A DNA stretch of 64,000 nt from the NCBI GenBank assembly GCA_022828595.1, contig JAKGHH010000002.1, positions 86,334,076-86,398,075 of the forward strand, written 5' to 3'. This document shows, piece by piece, positions 23,540-35,814 of this stretch (the first letter of the stretch is position 1; each line of letters starts with the position of its first letter). A program made the position numbers and the translations under genes. Under the pieces are notes generated by a model. It was given only the letters and a program-made list of their open reading frames with translations, ran no database searches and had not been told where the DNA came from. This stretch comes from Nelumbo lutea (taxonomy: Eukaryota > Streptophyta > Magnoliopsida > Proteales > Nelumbonaceae).

Positions 23540-25251
23540 TTTAGAGAAGCAATATTAGGAAACATTGAGCATTCTTAATCTGGTATCATTCAGCATTGCA
23601 TTCATAGTTGGTTTAATTTGCTTAACTTTACATTTTAGTTTTGAATGCAACTGCTGTACTACTGTAGTTATGTTTCTTCTTTCTTAAGTAGATTACTTTC
23701 TTTTTCTGGTTTCAGTTTCATTTTAATAAAGGCATATTTGATTTCTATTCAATCTTGGTGTTGTTCCCTTCAAAAAGAAAAAAAAAAAAATTCACATAAA
23801 CATGAGTGTTGCAGATCTGAGTTTCATTCGGCACTCAGATCAGCAGATTTCAGATCTGCAGCACTCAGCCGAAAAGAGTTGCTTGTGTTTCAGACTTTAT
23901 TTTTTTTTCTTTCATTACAAAAAGATAAAAAAAAATGAAAAAAAAAGGGGGAGATCTTTTGAACAACAAGAGGAGCAATTGAGAATTCGGATCAGAATTC
24001 AGATCTGAGTTCAGATCTGAATTCTGCTATTGCAGATCTGCAACAGTTCAGATCTTTGTTCCTCTGAACTCAGACCTGAACTGATGCAATTTTGAGGGGA
24101 ATTGGGTGTCATCACCACCCCAATTCACCCTAGGGCACTTCTGCTATTCCCCAAAAACAATTTGGTAGCAATAACTGAAGGTAAGGCAATTGAGAATTCA
24201 GATCCAAACTCAGACTTGAGTTCAGATCTGAATTCTGCTGTTACAGATCTGCTCAGTTCAGATTTGAATTCCTCTGAACTCAGATCTGAACCGATGCAAG
24301 TTTGAGGTGAATTGGGTGCCATCACTACCCCAATCCACCCTATGATACATCCAACCTGCCTCAAGGGTGAATGGATAGCAAGGAATGAGAGAAATTCAAA
24401 TCTGAAATGCAGTTGATATGATGTGAGGATTGAACTGATACAGAGCATACTATGCATTCTGGGTGGACTGAATTCTTGGCTTTACCCACTTGTAACCGAG
24501 CTACATTAGCTAAGGAGGTGTATGTTTGGATTGAATAATTGTTATGCCTCAGATATTTAAGAAAAATTAGCACTTTCCAAGTATTTCTATTAGCATTCAG
24601 ATCTGTAGCAGGGCTGCTATAGTGCAACAGTTAGCAGACCTGATTTCAGATTTCTACAAAAGTTGTATGGACCGAATAGCTTGCAATACCAAACATTGCA
24701 GACCCAATTTTCAGGTCTTAGCAAGTGTTTGATATGCATCAGCTATACAGGTTTGAGCTTCAATTGTAGAGTTTAAAATCTTTAACCCAAGCCAAACTCA
24801 GGACTCGTTTTAGTTTATTTCAGATCCTTTTAAATTATTTTTTTTTTCAGATCAGATCTGATTTCAGCCCTAAAGCATCACAGAATTGATTCCAACCTTA
24901 ATGGATGTATAATGTAGTGTATACCAATGAGTGTGTATGAGATATACAACTCAGATCTGAATTATTATTTATTAATTTCTCTAGACTAACAATACCAAAG
25001 ACTTGTAGATCTGAACTCAGATCTAAATTGGGTCTGAATTCAGATGTTGCAATCGATGGATGTAGATAAAGGAACTTTGAATAAGATGATTGGTTTAAAT
25101 CTGCTTTTAGTATAATCGGCTTCATTTATTCATGATAGGATGTAGGTTTTGTATTCCAATACTTCACTTTACATTTTCAGTGTGATAGGATTAGTTATTT
25201 ATTTTCTTTTGTGAATATTGGCATTTTTTATTGCTGTGACTTTAATAGTTT
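23540..25251 (+). other. Gypsy1 leader, rich in CAGATCTGA words
   Basis: Non-coding 1.7 kb between primer site and gag. It contains many copies of the self-complementary word CAGATCTG, often as TTCAGATCTGAATTC, for example around 23995-24065 and 24200-24300, plus A-rich and T-rich runs. Related leaders occur in Gypsy2 and Gypsy3. Packaging and dimerisation signals would be expected here, but none can be assigned. Confidence 0.7.
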
Positions 25252-26538
25252 ATGACAAGCAGACCTGAACTGGAAGAGATCCTTTATGACCCGAAGATTG
25301 AACGGACTCTCCGTGTCCGTTTGAGAGCTGCTAAGCAAGTCAGACAAGAAGCACAAGAAATGGCTGAACAAAGAACTATGATGGATTATGCCAAGCCCAC
25401 CCTCATCGGGACTGTCTCCAGCATTATCAGGCCAACTATTGCTGCCAATAACTTCGAAATTAAATTGGCCATAATCCAAATGATACAAAATACGGTTCAG
25501 TTTTGTGGTATGGCCCATGAGGATCCGAATGCCCATATTGCTAACTTCTTGGAAATCTGTGACACCTTCAAACACAATGGGGTAAGTGATGATGCCATCC
25601 GGCTGAGGTTATTCCCATTTTCTTTGAAGGATAAAGCCAAAGCTTGGTTGAACTCATTACCGGCAGGATCTATAGCCACATGGGACGAAATGGCCAGTCG
25701 TTTTCTCTCTAAATATTTTCCCCCTTCTAAAACTGCTAAAATGAGGAATGACATCACTACTTTTTTCCAGCAAGAGGGGGAATCTTTATATGAGTCATGG
25801 GAACGATACAAGGAGCTGTTAAGGAGAGTTCCTCACCATGGCCTCCCCATTTGGCTGCAAGTGCAGACTTTCTATAATGGTCTTACTGACTCAAATAAGA
25901 CCATATTAGATGCTGCAGCCGGAGGATCCATAAATAATAAAACTCCTGAGGTTGCCCATGCACTTATTGAGGAAATGGCAACCAACAACTATCAATGGCA
26001 TTCAGAAAGGACTCAAACTAGGAAGCAGCAAGGCTTGCATAATGTTGACACTTATACAGCACTAGCTGCACAAATAGGAGCACTCAGTAAAAAAATAGAT
26101 GAAATGCAGATAGCTGCCATGCATGAGCAGCCTCTTAATTGTGAATTGTGTGGGGGAGGCCACATCAGTACAGACTGCCAAGTTGGCAATCAGTTCAGAC
26201 CATCTACTGAACAAGTTGACTATGTTAGCAATTCGTCAAGACAGCAGGGTTACCAAAGTCACCATACTTTTCATCCAGGATGGAGGGGACATTCAAACTA
26301 GTCTTGGCCAAATCAGCATATTTCCAAGCCGTTCCACCAGACTTATCATCAGCCTGAACCAAAATCCAATTTGGAGGAACTGATGACAAAATTTATAGCA
26401 GGTGCAGAAACTAGGTTCCAGAACCAGGAAGCCTCAATCAAAATCCTGGAAAACCAAGTGGGGCAATTGGCACAATTAATCTCTTCCAGACTGTCGGGAA
26501 CTCTTCCAAGCAACACTGAAGTGAATTCATGAGAGCAG
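25252..26538 (+). pseudogene. Gypsy1 gag, Athila-like, interrupted
   Basis: The start is ATG 25252 (MTSRPELEEI), conserved in Gypsy2. The capsid-like part (residues about 45-240) includes FCGMAHEDPNAHI, LRLFPFSLKDKAKAWLNSL and FLSKYFPPSKTAKMRNDI, wording typical of plant Ty3/gypsy gag. A zinc knuckle C-x2-C-x3-H-x4-C (CELCGGGHISTDC) lies near 26147. The first stop is TAG at 26299-26301, where Gypsy2 continues. The frame then goes on to a TGA at 26530, where Gypsy2 has an Arg codon. The 349-residue open part covers all of capsid and the knuckle, so a gag protein could still be made in principle. Confidence 0.9.
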
Positions 26539-27696
26539 GTGCAAGCTATTACCTTAAGAAGTGGAAAAGAGTTGCCTGAGGTAGAAAAGAAGAATTGGGC
26601 TGAACCCAAGGCAGAAACAAGCCTTGGGACCAGACAACAGAAGACGGAACAACCAGAAGCACAACAAGGGATGCACCAACAACCACAAGTTCCATTCCCT
26701 AACAGGCTGAAGCAACAAAAATTGGAGAAGGAATTTGGTAAGTTTCTTGAAATATTTAAAAGTTTACATATTAATATTCCTTTTGCTGATGCTTTAGCCC
26801 AGATGCCACACTATGCAAGGTTTTTGAAGGAATTATTGGCAAACAAAAGGAAACTGGGAGATGTGGCTACAGTTGCATTAAATGAGGAATGTTCTGCTAT
26901 CCTTCTGATCAAGCTGCCTCAGAAACTCAAAGATCCAGGGAGTTTCACTATTCCTTGTACCATTGGCAGTTTAAAAATTGAAAAAGCTTTATGTGACCTG
27001 GGAGCTAGCATTAATTTAATGCCATATTCTATCTTCAAGAAATTGGGGTTGAATGAACCCCAACCCACTAGAGTGGCATTACAATTGGCTGATAGATCCA
27101 TTAGACATCCTAGGGGGATCATAGAAGATGTGTTAGTTAAAGTTGACAAATTCATTTTTCCAGTTGATTTCATTGTGTTAGACATGCAAGAAGATGTGGA
27201 GGTCCCGCTTATCCTAGGGAGACCTTTCCTGGCTACCGGGAAAGCAATGATTGATGTCCAACAAGGACAACTCAGCCTTAGGATACAAGATGAGGAGATA
27301 ATTTTTAAAATGTCTGATGCTATGAAACATGCACCCTCTAGTGATGATTCTTGTTTTATGATTGATGCCATTGAATTGACAATTGATGAATGCTTCCAGG
27401 TAAGTAGAATAACTGATCCTCTTGAACTCTGCCTCCAGCAGGGAGAACTTGAAGAAGCAGAAAATGAAAAAATAAACCTCATGATAGCATACCTGAACGA
27501 TAAGCCTCAATTCAAGGGAAAGGGGTTTCTTAAATTAGAGAACTTAGGCAAATTGCCCGGACCATCAGGTAAGCCATCACCCCAAGAACCCCCCACCCTT
27601 GAACTGAAGCAATTACCATCCCATTTAGAGTATGCTTTCCTTGAGGAACCATCATATCTCCCCGTGATAATTTCCGCAGCGCTGAATCCCTTATAA
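26539..27696 (+). pseudogene. Gypsy1 protease region of pol
   Basis: In the same frame as gag after the TGA at 26530. It starts at the conserved ITLRSGKELPE motif. A Gln-rich linker leads to the aspartic protease with CDLGASINLMPYSIF (Asp near 26995, DLGAS instead of DSGAS/DTGAS), VALQLADRS, FIFPVDFIVLDM and LILGRPFLAT. The segment ends with TAA at 27694-27696, a Gln codon in Gypsy2 (C-to-T change). Protease catalytic residues look intact here, unlike in Gypsy4-A. In Athila-like elements gag, protease and RT belong to one polyprotein, so this stop cuts off RT. Confidence 0.88.
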
Positions 27697-30495
27697 AGAG
27701 AAAAATTATTAAGAGTGCTGCGGGAACACAAAAATGCTATAGCTTGGAAGGTAGAAGATATCAAAGGCATTAATCCATCAATCTGCACTCACAAAATTTT
27801 GATGGAAGAGGACAGCAAGCCTTCCGTTCAGCCCCAAAGGCGCCTGAACCCCAACATGAAAGAAGTGGTAAAGGCTGAAATAATTAAGTTGTTAGATGCT
27901 GGGATCATTTATCCTATTTCTGATAGTTCTTGGGTAAGCCCTGTGCAAGTTGTGCCCAAAAAAGGGGGTACGACTGTTGTTCCAAATGAGAAAAATGAAC
28001 TCATCCCTACTAGAACCGTTACCGGATGGCGTGTGTGTATTGACTATAGAAAATTAAATGAAGCCACCCGGAAGGACCATTTCCCTCTCCCATTTATGGA
28101 TCAAATGTTGGAGAGGCTAGCCGGGCATGAGTATTATTGTTTCTTGGATGGATATTCAGGGTATAACCAGATACCAATTGCACCAGAAGATCAAGAAAAG
28201 ACCACTTTACTTGCCCATATGGAACCTTTGCATACCGAAGGATGCCCTTTGGGTTATGCAATGCCCCAGCAACCTTTCAGCGATGTACGATGTCTATATT
28301 TTCTGATACGGTTGAAAAATTTATTGAGATCTTCATGGATGATTTTTCAGTTTTTGGCTCTTCGTTTGATGCATGTTTGAATAATCTGGAACAGGTGCTT
28401 ACTAGATGTAAAGAAACACATCTTGTGTTAAATTGGGAGAAATGTCATTTTATGGTGCAAGAAGGCATAGTGCTTGGACACAAGATCTCTCAAAGAGGTA
28501 TAGAAGTCGACAAGGCCAAGGTGGAGGCAATTGAAAAATTGCCAACCCCAACATCTGTTCGTTCTTTGAGAAGTTTCTTAGGACATGTTGGATTCTATAG
28601 AAGGTTTATTAAAGATTTCTCAAAAATTTCCAAGCCATTATCTACCTTGCTTCAGAAAGAAGTGCCTTTTGAATTTTCAACTGAATGTCTTCATGCTTTC
28701 AACATCTTGAAAGACAAATTGATCCATGCACCTATCATGGTAGCACCAGATTGGACCCTCCCATTTGAATTGATGTGTGATGCGAGTGATTTTGCTATAG
28801 GAGCTGTTTTAGGACAAAGAATGAACAAACATTTTCAGCCAATTTACTATGCTAGCAGAACCTTGACTGGACCCCAACTCAATTACACCACCACAAAAAA
28901 GGAGCTGTTAGCAGTAATATTTGCACTTGATAAGTTTCGTTCATATCTGATATTATCCAAGGTTGTTGTCCACACAGATCACTCGGCATTAAGGCACTTG
29001 CTTACCAAGCAAAACTCAAAACCAAGACTGATCAGGTGGATCCTTTTATTGCAAGAGTTTGACATTGAGATTAGAGACCTGAAGGGTGCTGCAAACCTGG
29101 CTGTTGACCATCTCTCCCGGTTGGACACGGTAAGCTCAAAAGAGGAGATAACCAGCAACATTCGAGAAGAATTTCCGGATGAGCAGTTGTACTCAATACA
29201 GAAATACTCATATCCTTGGTATGCTGATTTTGCTAATTATCTAGCTGCACAAGTCCTTCCTCCTAACCTTTCATATCAACAGAAAAAGAAATTCTTTTCT
29301 GATGTAAAATACTATCTGTGGGAGGAACCCTTTTTGTATAAATTGTGTGCAGATCAGATCATAAGGAGATGTGTCCCCAAGGAGGAGATGGAGTCGGTAC
29401 TCCAATTTTGCCATGATAAAGAAGCAGGAGGTCATTTTGGAGCTAGTCGCACTACAACCAAGGTTTTGCAATCAGGTTTTTATTGGCCCACACTTTTCAA
29501 AGATGCCCATCGGTATGTGTCCACATGTGACAAATGCCAAAGATCGGGAAACATTTCCCGACGGAATGAAATGCCCCTTTCCAATATTTTAATCTGTGAA
29601 ATCTTTGATGTTTGGGGTATAGATTTCATGGGACCTTTCCCGAATTCTTTTGGGAATAAGTACATCCTCGTTGCAGTTGACTATGTATCCAAATGGGTAG
29701 AAGCCATGGCTTTACCCACAAATGACTCAAGAAGGGTGGTACACTTCCTAAAGAAGCTATTCTCCCGATTTGGCACTCCGCGAGCTATAATTAGTGATAG
29801 GGGAACTCACTTCTGCAATAGCCAATTTGAGAGGTTAATGCAGAAATATGGAATTACACATAAATTAGCTACCCCTTATCACCCTCAAACCAGTGGCCAA
29901 GTGGAGTTGGCTAATAGGGAACTCAAAAGAATTCTGGAAAAGACCGTAGCATCCGCCAGAAAAGATTGGTCCATCAAATTAGATGATGCATTATGGGCAT
30001 ACAGAACTGCATTTAAGACACCCATTGGCATGTCCCCCTACAGATTGGTCTTTGGTAAAGCATGCCATTTACCAGTTGAATTGGAACACAAGGCCTATTG
30101 GGCTCTTAAATTCTTAAATTTTGACATTCAGGCCACAGGGGCTAAAAGGCGGTTGCAATTGAATGAATTGGATGAATTCAGACTTACCACCTATGAGAAT
30201 GCCAAAGTTTATAAAGAAAGAATAAAAAAACTGGCATGATAAGAACTTGCTGAGACGGGACTTTTATGTAGGCCAACAGGTATTGTTATATAATTCCCGT
30301 CTCCGCTTGTTTCCAGGTAAGCTGAGATCCAGGTGGTCTGGACCCTTTACCATTTCACAGGTTTTTCCCCATGGGGCTATAGAACTCACCCACCCGGTTC
30401 AGGGCACGTTTAAAGTAAATGGTCAGCGCCTGAAACCATATTTAATGGGCAGTACTGTACCCCCTCCATCCACTGTTTATCTAGATAACCAATAA
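27697..30495 (+). pseudogene. Gypsy1 reverse transcriptase, RNase H and integrase
   Basis: RT begins with GWRVCIDYRKLNEATRKDHFPLPFMDQML (about 28025). One missing T in the run at about 28205 shifts the frame; the correct frame resumes as [12 protein letters not shown] (28242) with FMDDFSVF at 28332. RNase [48 protein letters not shown]. Integrase: a HHCC finger ending CDKC (29411-29540), [16 protein letters not shown] and GQVELANRE, so all three acidic residues are present. An extra A in the run near 30225 shifts the frame just before the C-terminal part ([37 protein letters not shown]), which ends at 30495. Two single-base indels and upstream stops are the only breaks visible. Confidence 0.92.
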
Positions 30496-31571
30496 TCTCT
30501 TATGCTTGCTCATGAACAAGTTAAGGAATCTTTTTGTCATTTATCTTTTTAGAATATTAGTTAGTAAAATAAAGATCTTTTTCTCAAAATTCCAATTCTT
30601 TAAGGACTCAGTTCATCATTTTCTTTTCATCAGTTTACTCTAGCAAGTGTGACTCCCTAACACTACGAACATTGAGGACAATGTTCATCTTAAGTGTGGG
30701 GGAGTGAGCCCGAGGCTTGGGTATGGTTGAAACCATGCACCTCATGCACCCCAACACACATATGCAGGCAATGACATAACCTAAAAAAAAGACTGTAACC
30801 CCTCAAGTTCATTACTATTTATTTGATGATTTTTTTTAAGAAGGTATTCAATGAGTTGAGGGAGACTGATGTACTTGTTATGTTTTTATTCTTGTGAATG
30901 ACCCAATTTGATTTATGCATGAAAAAAGGGGAGCTGAATATGCTTTTCAGCATGACTAGCCCTAACTATCTTCATGTGTATGGAAGCCCTTGATTTCATG
31001 GTTAATGGTCAAGAGAGCTAGTGCACATCTGAAGTGCTAATTCTTGAGGTTCAATAATTGCAAAGAAGGACAAAAGCCCAAATTGACTCCGCTATTTTGA
31101 GTTGAATAGTAAAACTAGCAGCTCAGAACATGAGTCCTACCTCAAGTAAGTGACCAGTGTGAGATGGAGCATAAGATGCACTCACCCTTAGAAATAAGTA
31201 ATTGTGGTGACAACCGAGGTTCAAAGGGGCACTCTAAAGTTGAACTCTCATTGAGATTTAGTTACAGATGTGAAACTTAGTGAAATTTGATTATTAACCT
31301 TGACAATTAAGGAGCTGATTTATATATGAATTAGGAGTGAAGGCTAGACTATGATGAAATTCATATTCTCCTTTCCTTGGATCTGATACATATCTTAAAT
31401 GGTAATTTACAAGAATAAGAGTTGAGCACTTACAAAAGTTCCCCGACTACTCAATGCATTTCTATCTTAAAAAGTTCACCAGGTAAATGGTGTGAACAGA
31501 AGGGGGGAATGTTAAGTTTATGGCTGATGTCTTTGCTTGAGGACAAGCAAAATCTTAAGTGTGGGGGTATT
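30496..31571 (+). promoter_or_regulatory. Gypsy1 3' untranslated region with two hairpin-PPT units
   Basis: Order: hairpin AACATTG-AGGA-CAATGTT (30668-30685), PPT-like TTAAGTGTGGGGGA (30690-30703), two-tier hairpin with outer stem GTGAG/CTCAC (31159-31185), hairpin TTTGCTTG-AGGA-CAAGCAAA (31532-31551), true PPT TTAAGTGTGGGGGTATT (31555-31571), then the 3' LTR. It is non-coding, and Gypsy2 and Gypsy3 share it closely. The second PPT abuts the LTR and would prime plus-strand DNA; the first could be an additional internal priming site. Confidence 0.75.
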
Positions 31572-33166
31572 TGATGAACTTACAATTTATCTATAATTTT
31601 TGAGGACTTTAGCATGGATTTTTATGCCGGTTTTATTAACTTTTGCCTTAATTTAGCTTGATTGCAAATATGATTTCAGGGGGAGTCAAATCAATAAAAA
31701 GAAGGCAAAAGCAAGGAAAAGAAAACCCAAAATTTATCAAGTTCAGCCCGGCCCAGCCATGAGAGCAAGAGAATTTCATTCGGCCCAAGAAGAGCAAGTG
31801 AAACTCTTTGGAAAATCCAAGGGAAGAAGCCTAGCAAGAAGGAAATTTTGGCCCAGCCCATTTTTAGCCCAAATAACAGCCTAAAGTGTAGCCCACATGA
31901 GCTCAAAAGCAAGCTAAGTTGTATCCCAAATAGCAGCCCAAAGGGAGTTAGGGGCGGCAACTTCTAGGTGTTTCTTGAAGAGAAGGAGGGAGCACTCTAG
32001 AAGGTTCATGACGGGGTGTAATACACCCCATTCTAGAGGCGTCAAGAAGGGGCAAGAGCCCCCTTGAAAAACTATATAAGGAGCCTCTAGGAGGGGAGAA
32101 AGTTGTTCAATTGCTTGAGAGGAAGGTTCTCCCACTCTTAGAGGTTCGGCCACCTTGAGAGAAGAGAAAAGAAGAAGGCTAGGCGCAAGGAAGAAGAAGA
32201 AGAAGGGCTGAAGGAAGTGCAAGACAAGCAAGCTAGAAGAAGAAGGTGAGTTCGAATTGAGAGATTTTGATTCAAAGATCTTCTGTAATAAATCATTTGT
32301 AGTTTCATTCTCTTTTGATTTTGAATTCAGTTTCTTAGTTATATATTCTTTCTTCTTTCTCCTTGTTTCCATTCTTCCTTATGTATTCAGCTTGTAAAAT
32401 TTCAGTTCAGCAATCATAATTCTTTTTGATTCATTCAAATGGTCATGCATTGTACTTGAAGTTTCTTGAATAAGGGTGTGATTGTAGATTAATTCGGCCA
32501 ACTAACCTTCAAAACTCCAGATCTGAATTCTCAGATCTGAGATTGCAAGATCTGAATTGCTTGAAAGAGAATTCAGATCTGCAATTTTCAGATTGGCGAA
32601 TAATCTACAGCTTGGAATTCCTAGAGTGCTTGAGAGAGACTCTAGGAATTCAGATCTACTATTCAAGAACTGAATTGAGTGCAAGGTTAGAGATAACTTG
32701 CACAATTCAGTTGGTGATTAATTCAGATTTGAATTGATGCCTGTAGAAGTGTTTGAAGAAATGCATGCATGGAGATTAGATTCTTGCTAGAGATAGAAGA
32801 ACCGTCACTCATGCATAGGATGAACATGCGCTTGAGAGAGGCTGTTCATGACCTTGGGTTTCACCAAACCAAGGCTCAATCATGATTCATTCGAATGATC
32901 CAAATTGATAGATTGCTGAATTCTGAGATTGACATTTACTGCTTACTCTTCTAACCTGATTTGAAGCAAATTGGACCAATGATTTAGATTCATTTTTTTT
33001 CTTAGCTTTCATTAGAGTTTTGATTATTTGTTGATCAGATAAGAAGTGCTCAATTAATTATGGTAATTGTTTCCTAAATCCTCGTGAACGATACTTCACT
33101 CTACTTATATTACTTGAACGGCTAGTGCACTTGCGTAGGAGTGTCACAATCGAGCAAACACAATCA
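31572..33166 (+). repeat. 3' LTR of Gypsy1 (about 1595 bp)
   Basis: It starts TGATGAACTT after the PPT and ends CAATCA at 33166. TATATAA is at 32073. From about 32990 onward it has many small indels relative to the 5' LTR, for example GGGAACG shortened to GAACG and TTGCTAGTGTC expanded to TTGCGTAGGAGTGTC. Its first 1.4 kb is clean. Private variants (GTATCCC, AATATGATTTC) are shared with the left LTR of Gypsy2. Confidence 0.88.
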
Positions 33167-33927
33167 GTAAAGTGGGGCCCATAGAGCCCATTGATGGTGT
33201 TCTTCTACAGCATACAATATAAGAAGTGTGCGACTTACACATAACTCTCTACCCGTCCCGACTAACCGTAGGAACCAAGTTCTATTGGGCCATAACACGC
33301 TGAGACTATCATCGCATCAGGCATGTATAACTTATAGACCACACCTTCTGGTGTGATCAACTCTCACAACTGTCGATCCCACGCCATACAAGAAGCCCAA
33401 CTGGGCCAGGCAGTTTGGAAAGGCTAATGAAACATATCCTAAATGGGCCCTTAAGCCTATTTCTGAACTGGGCTAATTTGAGCTTAGTCTTTCAGGGGCG
33501 AATTCTAAATAAGATCAGTGATAATTGTTCCACACCCGATCCACCTTAGGAGTCCAAAATCTAAATGAGACAATGTAGATAACACATGAGCAAGTCAGCA
33601 ATATCTTTGCTGATCTAATTACAGATAAATAAGCATGATCCCCTATCTTAAAGGACTTTCTATCATCCATACCTCCACTCGCCCTCACTTTCGGTCTCTC
33701 CACCTTGTTGAACTGAGCACTCATACTATAAAGTCCCACTTTAAGATAAAGAGGATAATTCCTTATCTTATCCTGTAGATATAATCTAGCTTCTTCTATC
33801 TCGAACTTATTATCCTCTATATTGCTCCTCTCTATATCTACATCATCTATTCTATGACATACTCATCCTAAGTGGACACAACTTGACACACGAGTCTAGC
33901 CCATGCCATCACATCATGTCACCACAC
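33167..33927 (+). other. Degenerate continuation of the split copia LTR
   Basis: It follows the copia LTR (GGGCCCATAGAGCCCAT at 33175, CCCACGCCATACAAGAAGCCCAACTGG near 33369), but with dense indels and replaced segments, for example about 33205-33368 in place of the normal LTR. After about 33660 it is a patchwork that matches the LTR only in pieces. No gene. It may be filler from break repair or poorly resolved assembly. Confidence 0.55.
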
Positions 33928-34212
33928 AAATCCTATCAGCTGATCTTATTTCAGAATTCGCCCCTGAAAGACTAATCAAATTAGCCCAGTTCGAAATGGG
34001 CTTAAGGCCCATTTAGGGATATGTATTCATTAAGCCTTCCAAACTGCTGCCCAGTTGGGCTTCATTGTATGGCGTGGGATCCAAACATTGATCTACACAT
34101 CAGCCACATGGGTTCAACCCAGCCTTTGTTACAAAGCCTAGCCGAATACACTGTTATGGACAGTGCATCCCCCTAAAACCCATCAGATGGGCTCTATGGG
34201 CCCAACACTTAC
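33928..34212 (-). repeat. Copia LTR fragment, inverted, next to Gypsy2
   Basis: A clean reverse complement of the copia LTR part that lies just right of the Gypsy1 insertion point. It runs from ATCCTATCAGCTGATC to CCAACACTTAC. It ends at the same LTR position (GTAAG) at which Gypsy1 is inserted in the forward copy. Confidence 0.8.
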
Positions 34213-35814
34213 TGATGTGTTGCTCATTGTGACACTAGCAAGTGCACTAGCCGTTCAAGTAATAAAGTAGAGAGTGAAGTATCGTTCCCACGAGGATTTA
34301 GGAAACAATTACCAATACTAAATTGAGCACTTCTTATCTGATCAACAAATAAATCAAAACTCTAATGAAAGCTAAGAAATCCTAAATTAAAATCTATCTA
34401 AATCATTGGTCCAATTGCCTTCAAATCAGGTTAGAAGAGTAAGCAGTAAATGTCAATCTCAGAATTCAATAATCTATCAATTTGGATCATTCGAATGAAT
34501 CATGATTGAGCCTTGATTTGGTGAAACCCCAAGGTCATGAACAGCCTCTCTCAAGCGCATGTTCATCCTATGCATGAGTGACGGTTCTTCTATCTCTAGC
34601 AAGAATCTAATCCCCATGCATGCATTTCTTCAAACACTTCTAAGGCATCAATTCAAATCTGAATTGATCACCAACTGAATTGTGCAAGTTATCTCTAACC
34701 TTGCACTCAATTCAGTTCTTGAATAGTAGATCTGAATTCCTAGAGTCTCTCTCAAGCACTCTAGGAATTCCAAACTGTAGATTAATTCGCCCAATCTGAA
34801 AATTGCAGATCTGAATTCTCTTTCAAGCAATTCAGATCTTGCAATCTCAGATCTGAGAATTCAGATCTGAGTTTTGAAGGTTAGTTGGCCGAATTAATCT
34901 ACAATCACACCCTTATTCAAGAAACTTCAAGTACAATGCATGACCATTTGAATGAATCAAAAAGAATTAGATTGCTGAACTGAAATTTTACAAGCTGAAA
35001 TACATAAAGGAAGAATGGAAACAAGGAGAAAGAAGAAAGAATATATAACTAAGAAACTGAATTCAAATCAAAAGAGAATGAAACTACAAATGATTTATTA
35101 CAGAAGATCTTTGAATCAAAAACTCTCAATTCGAACTCACCTTCTTCTTCTAGCTTGCTTGTCTTGAACTTCCTTCAGCCCTTCTTCTTCTTCTTCCTTG
35201 CGCCTAGCCTTCTTCTCTTCTCTTCTCTCAAGGTGGCCGAACCTCTAAGAGTGGGAGAGCCTTCCTCTCAAGCAATTGAACAACTTTCTCCCCTCCTAGA
35301 GGCCTCCTTATATAGTTTTTCAAGGGGGCTCTTGCCCCTTCTTGAAGCCTCTAGAATGGGGTGTATTACACCCCTCATGAACCTTCTAGAGTGCTCCCTC
35401 CTTCTCTTCAAGAAACACCTAGAAGTTGCCGCCCCTAACTCCCTTTGGGCTGCTATTTGGGATACAACTTAGCTTGCTTTTGAGCTCATGTGGGCTACAC
35501 TTTAGGCTGTTATTTGGGCTAAAAATGGGCTGGGCCAAAATTTCCTTCTTGCTAGGCTTCTTCCCTTGGATTTTCCAAAGAGTTTCACTTGCTCTTCTTG
35601 GGCCGAATGAAATTCTCTTGCTCTCATGGCTGGGCCGGGCTGAACTTGATAAATTTTGGGTTTTCTTTTCCTTGCTTTTGCCTTCTTTTTATTGATTTGA
35701 CTCCCCCTGAAATCATATTTGCAATCAAGCTAAATTAAGGCAAAAGTTAATAAAACCGGCATAAAAATCCATGCTAAAGTCCTCAAAAATTATAGATAAA
35801 TTGTAAGTTCATCA
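34213..35814 (-). repeat. 3' LTR of Gypsy2 (1602 bp)
   Basis: TGATG...CATCA ends. It shares the private variants of the Gypsy1 3' LTR (GTATCCC, GGAGTTAGGGG, GCAAATATGATTTC) rather than those of the Gypsy1 5' LTR. The reversed TATA box is TTATATA at 35309. Confidence 0.92.

Larger units (their letters stand above)
21914..33166 (+). mobile_element. Gypsy1: nearly complete Athila-like Ty3/gypsy retrotransposon
   Basis: About 11.25 kb. Parts: 5' LTR (21914-23515), primer site (23522-23539), leader (to 25251), gag-pol (25252-30495), 3' untranslated region with PPTs, 3' LTR (31572-33166). Both LTRs start TGATGAAC; the 5' LTR ends in CATCA, the 3' LTR in CAATCA. The flanks are GTAAG (21909-21913) and GTAAA (33167-33171), a probable 5-bp target duplication with one change, within a copia LTR. 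Coding is broken by two in-frame stops and two single-base frameshifts in pol plus a stop after gag, so it is non-autonomous now but less decayed than the copia copies. Confidence 0.92.
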
